DNA of 9,139 bases from Sphingomonadales bacterium (GTDB lineage: Bacteria; Pseudomonadota; Alphaproteobacteria; Sphingomonadales; Sphingomonadaceae), in contig JANYCM010000212.1 of the NCBI GenBank assembly GCA_025360285.1, positions 1 through 9,139 of the forward strand. The letters run 5' to 3'. The stretch's first letter is position 1. Each line of letters starts with the position of its first letter. This document shows positions 5,527 through 9,139 of this stretch, piece after piece. The notes below the pieces were generated by a model that did not search any database, was not told the DNA's origin, and worked only from the letters and a program-made list of their open reading frames with translations. Position numbers and translations under genes: made by a program.

Positions 5527-7431
5527 ATGATCCGCACATTTCTGCTTGCCGCCGCGGTGGCGGCCGTTGCCGCGCCGGGGCTGGCGCAGCAAAGGCCGGC
5601 GCAGCCTTATGACGAGCGCCCCGCCAAGTTGCAGGTGGTGGGCGATCCGGATGCCGATTTTACCCGGCGCATCGCCGAAATCCCCATGCGCGATGGCGTG
5701 AAGTTGCACACGGTCATCCTGCTGCCCAAAGGGGCGGCGGGTGCCGGCATGGTGTTGACGCGCACGCCTTACAGCGCCGACCAATTGACCGGGCATGCCG
5801 AAAGCGGGCATCTCGCCAGCGTCTTGCAGGGCTATGACAATGCCGTCGATGTGATTGTCGATGGTGGCTATATCCGGGTCGTCCAGGATGTGCGGGGCAA
5901 ATATGGGTCGGAAGGGACCTATGTGATGAACCGGCCGCTGGTTGGGTCGTCGCTCAATCCCACCAGGGTCGATCACGCCACCGATACTTATGACACGATC
6001 GACTGGCTGGTGAAGCATGTGCCCGAATCGAACGGCAATGTCGGGATCATCGGGATCAGCTATGATGGCTTCACGCCGCTGATGGCGCTGATAAGTCCGC
6101 ATCCGGCGCTGAAGGTTTCGGTGCCGATGAACCCGATGGTCGATGGCTGGCGCGGGGATGACTGGTTCCACAATGGCGCGTTCCGCCAATCCAACCTGCC
6201 CTATATCTGGGAGCAGGTGGCGACGCGGGACAACAAGGAAAAATGGACGTCGTCGGTTTTTGATCAATATGATCTTTATATGCGGGCAGGCTCTGCCGGG
6301 GCGCTGGCCCGGGCGCATGGCCTCGAACAGATCGGCTTTTACCGCAAGATCAGCGAACATCCGGCTTACGATGGTTTCTGGCAGGAACAGGCGATGGATC
6401 GCATCCTGGCGAAGCAACCGCTCAAGGTGCCGGTGATGCTGGTCCACAGCCTGTGGGACCAGGAAGATATTTATGGCGCCATGGCGGTGTATCGCGCGCT
6501 GGAACCCAAGGATGCGGCGAACGACATGGTCTATCTGACCATGGGGCCCTGGTATCATGGCCAGGGCATTGCCAATGGCAGCAATCTGGGCGCGATCGAT
6601 TGGGATGCCGATACGGCAAAGCAATGGCGGCGCGACGTGCTGGCGCCATTCCTGGCGCATTATCTGAAGGGCACGCCGATGGATGTGGCGCCGGTGACGG
6701 CATTCCAGAGCGGCAGCAACCGCTGGCAGCGGCTGCCGGCCTGGTCAGCGGCGGAAGGCGCGGCGCGGATGTACCTGAAGCCGGGCATGACGCTCGGGTT
6801 TGAGGCGGCCGCGGGGAACGCCACCGCCGATTATGTGTCTGACCCGGCGACCCCGGTGACCTATGAACCGCGGCCGATCCGCCCGCAGGGTTATGAGGGC
6901 AACCCCTGGCCGACCTGGTTGACCGATGACCAGCGGCCGGTTTCCAGCCGGCCCGATGTGCTGACGTTCATGGGCCCGGTGCTGTCGGTGCCAGTGACCA
7001 TCGCGGGGACGCCGATCGTGCATCTGACGGCATCGACCAGCGGCACCGACAGTGACTGGGTGGTCAAGCTGATCGATGTCTATCCCGATGAAGTGGCGGA
7101 AAAGCCGATGATGGGCGGCTATCAACTGGCCATCGCCATGGACATTTTCCGCGGCCGCTACCGTGAAAGCCTGGCCGAAGCGCGGCCGATCGCCGCGAAC
7201 GTGCCGCTCAAATACAGTTTCGCGCTGCCGCCGGCCAATCATGTGTTTGCGGCGGGCCACCGGATCATGGTGCAGGTCCAGTCGAGCTGGTTCCCGCTTT
7301 ATGATCGCAACCCGCAGACGTTCGTGCCCAACATCTTCTTCGCCAGGCCGGCGGATTATGTGAAGGCCGAACAGAAGGTCGCCATCGCCGGGCCCGATGC
7401 CAGCTATGTCAGCCTGCCGATCGTCAAATAG
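5527..7431 (+). CDS. Periplasmic CocE/NonD-family serine hydrolase, alpha-amino-acid ester hydrolase type
   Basis: A 634-residue exported hydrolase of the X-Pro dipeptidyl-peptidase S15/CocE/NonD family. The catalytic triad is visible: Ser178 in GIIGISYDG, Asp311 in HSLWDQEDIYG and His344 in MGPWYHG. Its spacing equals that I recall for Xanthomonas citri alpha-amino-acid ester hydrolase (Ser174, Asp307, His340). The segment PMVDGWRGDDWFHNGAFRQ (203-221) is also typical of that group, which cleaves alpha-amino esters and beta-lactam side chains; glutaryl-acylases are relatives. The C-terminal part (about 435-634) is the family's beta jelly-roll domain. Residues 1-20 form a signal peptide ending GLA. 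ATG 5527, preceded by GGGGG, is chosen because it starts the signal peptide directly; an in-frame ATG at 5476 would put 17 residues in front and is unlikely. The natural substrate cannot be read from sequence. Confidence 0.92.
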   Translation: MIRTFLLAAAVAAVAAPGLAQQRPAQPYDERPAKLQVVGDPDADFTRRIAEIPMRDGVKLHTVILLPKGAAGAGMVLTRTPYSADQLTGHAESGHLASVLQGYDNAVDVIVDGGYIRVVQDVRGKYGSEGTYVMNRPLVGSSLNPTRVDHATDTYDTIDWLVKHVPESNGNVGIIGISYDGFTPLMALISPHPALKVSVPMNPMVDGWRGDDWFHNGAFRQSNLPYIWEQVATRDNKEKWTSSVFDQYDLYMRAGSAGALARAHGLEQIGFYRKISEHPAYDGFWQEQAMDRILAKQPLKVPVMLVHSLWDQEDIYGAMAVYRALEPKDAANDMVYLTMGPWYHGQGIANGSNLGAIDWDADTAKQWRRDVLAPFLAHYLKGTPMDVAPVTAFQSGSNRWQRLPAWSAAEGAARMYLKPGMTLGFEAAAGNATADYVSDPATPVTYEPRPIRPQGYEGNPWPTWLTDDQRPVSSRPDVLTFMGPVLSVPVTIAGTPIVHLTASTSGTDSDWVVKLIDVYPDEVAEKPMMGGYQLAIAMDIFRGRYRESLAEARPIAANVPLKYSFALPPANHVFAAGHRIMVQVQSSWFPLYDRNPQTFVPNIFFARPADYVKAEQKVAIAGPDASYVSLPIVK

Positions 7432-7469
7432 CCGGCGCGCCGCTGGCCGCCAGTAAAAAATTCGCGCCG

Positions 7470-7540
7470 CTTTGAACCATTCGCCGTCCCGCCACGACTG
7501 AACCTTGTCTGCATTGTGCAGCATGATTCAGGAGGGCAAG
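7470..7540 (+). promoter_or_regulatory. Conserved upstream control block of PEP-CTERM gene 2
   Basis: This is the second copy of the block found at 4025-4095. TTTGAACC (7471-7478), CCACGACTGAACC (7492-7504), CTGCATTGTGCAG (7509-7521) and AGGAGG (7530-7535) keep the same distance to the ATG as in copy 1. An A-rich tract (TAAAAAATTC, 7454-7463) again lies upstream. The bases before that, directly after the hydrolase stop, contain a GC-rich palindrome (CGGCGCGCCG) but no convincing terminator. The presence of its own complete control block argues that this gene is not simply read through from the hydrolase gene. Confidence 0.7.
7509..7521 (+). repeat. Inverted repeat in the leader of PEP-CTERM gene 2
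   Basis: CTGCATTGTGCAG has CTGCA/TGCAG arms around TTG and ends 19 bases before the ATG, exactly as in the paralogous leader. Compared with the first copy, only the centre differs (CCG versus TTG). Confidence 0.55.
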
Positions 7541-8383
7541 ATGATTTCTTTCAAGACCATGGGCAGCGCCGCGATGCTGGCGGCGGGATGGCTGGCGGCA
7601 TCGCCATCGGCGGCTGTCGTGACGACCTTTGCAACTTTCACCGGGTTGGGCAACGGCAGCCTGGTGTGGAAGAACAATGGCAGCGGTGACACCAGTGCCA
7701 CGTGGCGCGCCAATGGCACCGGCGGCGCGCTTTACACCACGGCGTCGGCGGCGTCGGTGCGGGCCGACCAGACCGCGCCGGGCCCGATCGCCACCAATTT
7801 TCAGTTCACCAACCTGGCATTGGCACCGCTTGGCAATATCGGGGCGTCGTTCACGCTGCTTGCATCGGCGGTGAACCAGCCGGCGGCCTCGGTGAATTAT
7901 TTCGCCACGTTCGACTTTCAGGCGATTGCCAGTGGCACCTTCGCCTTTCTGACGACGGCGCCGCTGGTGATCGGTTCGACGGCCTATGCCGCCGGGTCCA
8001 ACCTGCTCAGCGCCAGCTTCACCAACATGACGATCCTGGGCGTCAACCATTCGACCACGGCCAGCGGCTTTGCCTCGGTCAATTCCGGCGCGGCCATCAC
8101 CTATACGTCGGACTTCCTCAATTTCGCGCCGACCAGCGACCGTGATATCGCGCTGTCGTTATCATCGCTGCTGTCGAAGCTCAACAACGTCAACCAGGGC
8201 GTCAATTTCACGACGGGCCATGCGCTGCGCAGCTTTCGCGCCGGGGTGGGCGGCAGTTTTTCGGCCGGCCCGTCGCCGCTGGTCAACGCCGTGCCGGAAC
8301 CGCAGGTCTGGGCCTTGCTGGTCATCGGCTTCGGGCTGGTCGGCGTGCAGGCGCGGCGGCGCGGCGGCGCGGTGACGGCCTGA
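7541..8383 (+). CDS. PEPxxWA-CTERM secreted protein, paralog 2
   Basis: A 280-residue homologue of the protein at 4096-4935, also of unknown function. It has a signal peptide (residues 1 to about 25, AMLAAGWLAASPSAA) and a PEP-CTERM tail: VPEPQVWA (252-259), the hydrophobic LLVIGFGLVGVQ and a basic ARRRGG end. Shared blocks are GNGSLVWKNNGSGDTSATW onward (about 37-77) and SKLNNVNQGVNFTTGHALRS onward (212-238), the latter also strongly conserved at DNA level. The middle (about 80-200) keeps the same layout (FAFLTTAPLVIGSTAYAAGS, then a DFLNF motif) with many changes. The ATG at 7541 is chosen because AGGAGG sits five bases upstream and the signal peptide starts there; a TTG at 7505 would place the inverted repeat inside the coding region. 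It is presumably anchored or released by an exosortase encoded elsewhere. Confidence 0.9.
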   Translation: MISFKTMGSAAMLAAGWLAASPSAAVVTTFATFTGLGNGSLVWKNNGSGDTSATWRANGTGGALYTTASAASVRADQTAPGPIATNFQFTNLALAPLGNIGASFTLLASAVNQPAASVNYFATFDFQAIASGTFAFLTTAPLVIGSTAYAAGSNLLSASFTNMTILGVNHSTTASGFASVNSGAAITYTSDFLNFAPTSDRDIALSLSSLLSKLNNVNQGVNFTTGHALRSFRAGVGGSFSAGPSPLVNAVPEPQVWALLVIGFGLVGVQARRRGGAVTA

Positions 8384-8404
8384 CGGCGGGCAGCGCCGCA
8401 CAGG

Positions 8405-8438
8405 CGGGCCGGGCGGTCCTCGCTGACCGCCCGGCCCG
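8405..8438. terminator. Perfect 14-bp hairpin between convergent genes
   Basis: CGGGCCGGGCGGTC (8405-8418) pairs perfectly with GACCGCCCGGCCCG (8425-8438) around the loop CTCGCT. It sits between the stop of PEP-CTERM gene 2 and the stop of the convergent minus-strand gene, where a bidirectional terminator is expected. There is no U tract on either side, so it may act by stem stability, RNA-end protection or with Rho. Confidence 0.6.
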
Positions 8439-8467
8439 ATGGCCGGGATCAATGCTGGCCTGAAGCC

Positions 8468-9139
8468 TCAGGCGGCGACGCGGCGACGGGCCTGGCGCTG
8501 CTGCATGACGCCGACGGCGCCAAAGCCGATGATCATCATCATCCAGGTCGCCGGTTCGGGCACATTCGACGGCGGCGCGTTGAGCAGGCTGTTCAGCGTC
8601 GCCCGGCCATCGTTCGAATCGCCATAATTGAGTTCCAGCTCAACTTCGGTGCCATCGTCCTTGGTCACCACGACGGGCGCCGGCGGCACGAACACCGGCG
8701 GCGGCGGGGTCACCGGCACCGGCCCGGTCGCGACGCCCTGGCCGACCGACTGGTTGAAGGCGACGGTGTCGATCAGGAAATCGAACACGGCCGGGTTGCC
8801 GACGGCGGCGATCGACACCTTGGTGATGTTGGCGAATTGCAGATCGACCAGGCCATAGCCCGAATTGAAATTGGCGGCGACATTGGCCAGCAACTGGCTG
8901 CCGACGATGGCCCCGCCGCTATAGGCGGTGGCGCGATAGGATTGCGCAAAGGTTTCGCCGTTGAACAGGGCAAAGCTGACCTGGTTGGCGATAAAGCCGG
9001 GGGTGATGGTGATGTCCAGCGTCGGCGACAGGCCGATACCGAAATTGGCGGTGCCATAGACGTTGGGCGCCGAAGCAAAGGAAATCGCCGGGAAGAAGGT
9101 GGCAAAGCCCAGGATCACGCCACCGGTGAAGGTGGCCGG
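8468..9139 (-). CDS. PEP-CTERM secreted protein, unrelated to the paralog pair (5' end outside window)
   Basis: The frame is open from the stop at 8468-8470 to the window edge at 9139, giving 223 visible residues. The start and signal peptide lie beyond the window. A GTG at 9118 is internal, because the frame continues upstream (PATFTGG) and no signal peptide follows it. About the first 125 visible residues look like a beta-sandwich or jelly-roll ending in the FDFLIDTVAF type strand, with LFNGETFAQSYRATAYSGG before it. Then come a proline-rich linker (VTPPPPVFVPPAPVVV), an acidic stretch (KDDGTEVELELNYGDSND), and the sorting signal VPEPATW, MMMIIGFGAVGVM and QARRR. The tail has Met after the Trp where PEPxxWA proteins usually have Ala. 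It shares no visible blocks with the two paralogs and faces them convergently. Confidence 0.85.
   Translation of the reverse strand, partial: PATFTGGVILGFATFFPAISFASAPNVYGTANFGIGLSPTLDITITPGFIANQVSFALFNGETFAQSYRATAYSGGAIVGSQLLANVAANFNSGYGLVDLQFANITKVSIAAVGNPAVFDFLIDTVAFNQSVGQGVATGPVPVTPPPPVFVPPAPVVVTKDDGTEVELELNYGDSNDGRATLNSLLNAPPSNVPEPATWMMMIIGFGAVGVMQQRQARRRVAA

Noticed and set aside
5269..6660. 463-residue minus-strand frame opposite the hydrolase gene
   Set aside because: The opposite strand encodes a clear catalytic-triad enzyme; this frame has no domain and looks like a codon-bias shadow.
9118..9118. GTG at 9118 as start of the minus-strand PEP-CTERM gene
   Set aside because: The frame stays open to the window edge and no signal peptide follows this GTG, so the true start is outside the window.
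1..9139. Mobile element or prophage boundaries
   Set aside because: No transposase, integrase, tRNA or terminal inverted repeat was found; the AT-rich gene at 5026 is the only sign of possible transfer.

Overview
The window looks like high-GC alphaproteobacterial chromosome, most likely from the order Sphingomonadales. This rests on three things: the suf gene order with a short SufD, a small lipoprotein of a type I associate with sphingomonads, and several secreted proteins ending in the PEPxxWA form of the PEP-CTERM sorting signal. The species cannot be named from the sequence alone.

Region 1 (1-3554) is the distal part of a SUF iron-sulfur cluster operon on the plus strand: the last codons of an unidentified upstream gene, then sufC, a short sufD, sufS, a sufT-like MIP18/DUF59 gene and sufA. 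Every junction is a stop/start overlap (TAGTG, ATGA, ATGA, TGATG, TGATG), so the genes form one tightly coupled translational unit. SufS takes sulfur from cysteine, SufC and SufD form part of the SufBCD scaffold ATPase, SufA is an A-type carrier, and SufT is a maturation accessory factor. sufB and any SufE/SufU partner are not in the window; sufB is presumably upstream.

Region 2 (3555-3992) is a gap with short degenerate repeats followed by a small lipoprotein gene.

Region 3 (4000-9139) is devoted to exported proteins. Two paralogous PEP-CTERM proteins (4096-4935 and 7541-8383) share their N-terminal block, a C-terminal block and the sorting tail. They also share about 70 bp of upstream DNA with the same spacing to the start codon, including a small inverted repeat. 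Between them lie an AT-rich gene for a tiny secreted protein (5026-5298) and a gene for a periplasmic serine hydrolase of the CocE/NonD, alpha-amino-acid ester hydrolase type (5527-7431). The hydrolase has a palindrome and hairpins in its leader. A third, unrelated PEP-CTERM gene runs convergently on the minus strand and is cut by the window end. A perfect 14-bp hairpin separates it from the second paralog.

The SUF part is ordinary. The most interesting signal is the duplicated PEP-CTERM gene together with its conserved upstream control block, which suggests co-regulated export of related surface proteins. No CRISPR array, tRNA, rRNA, transposase or integrase was seen. No stretch above 300 bases lacks a gene; the longest gap is 5299-5526.
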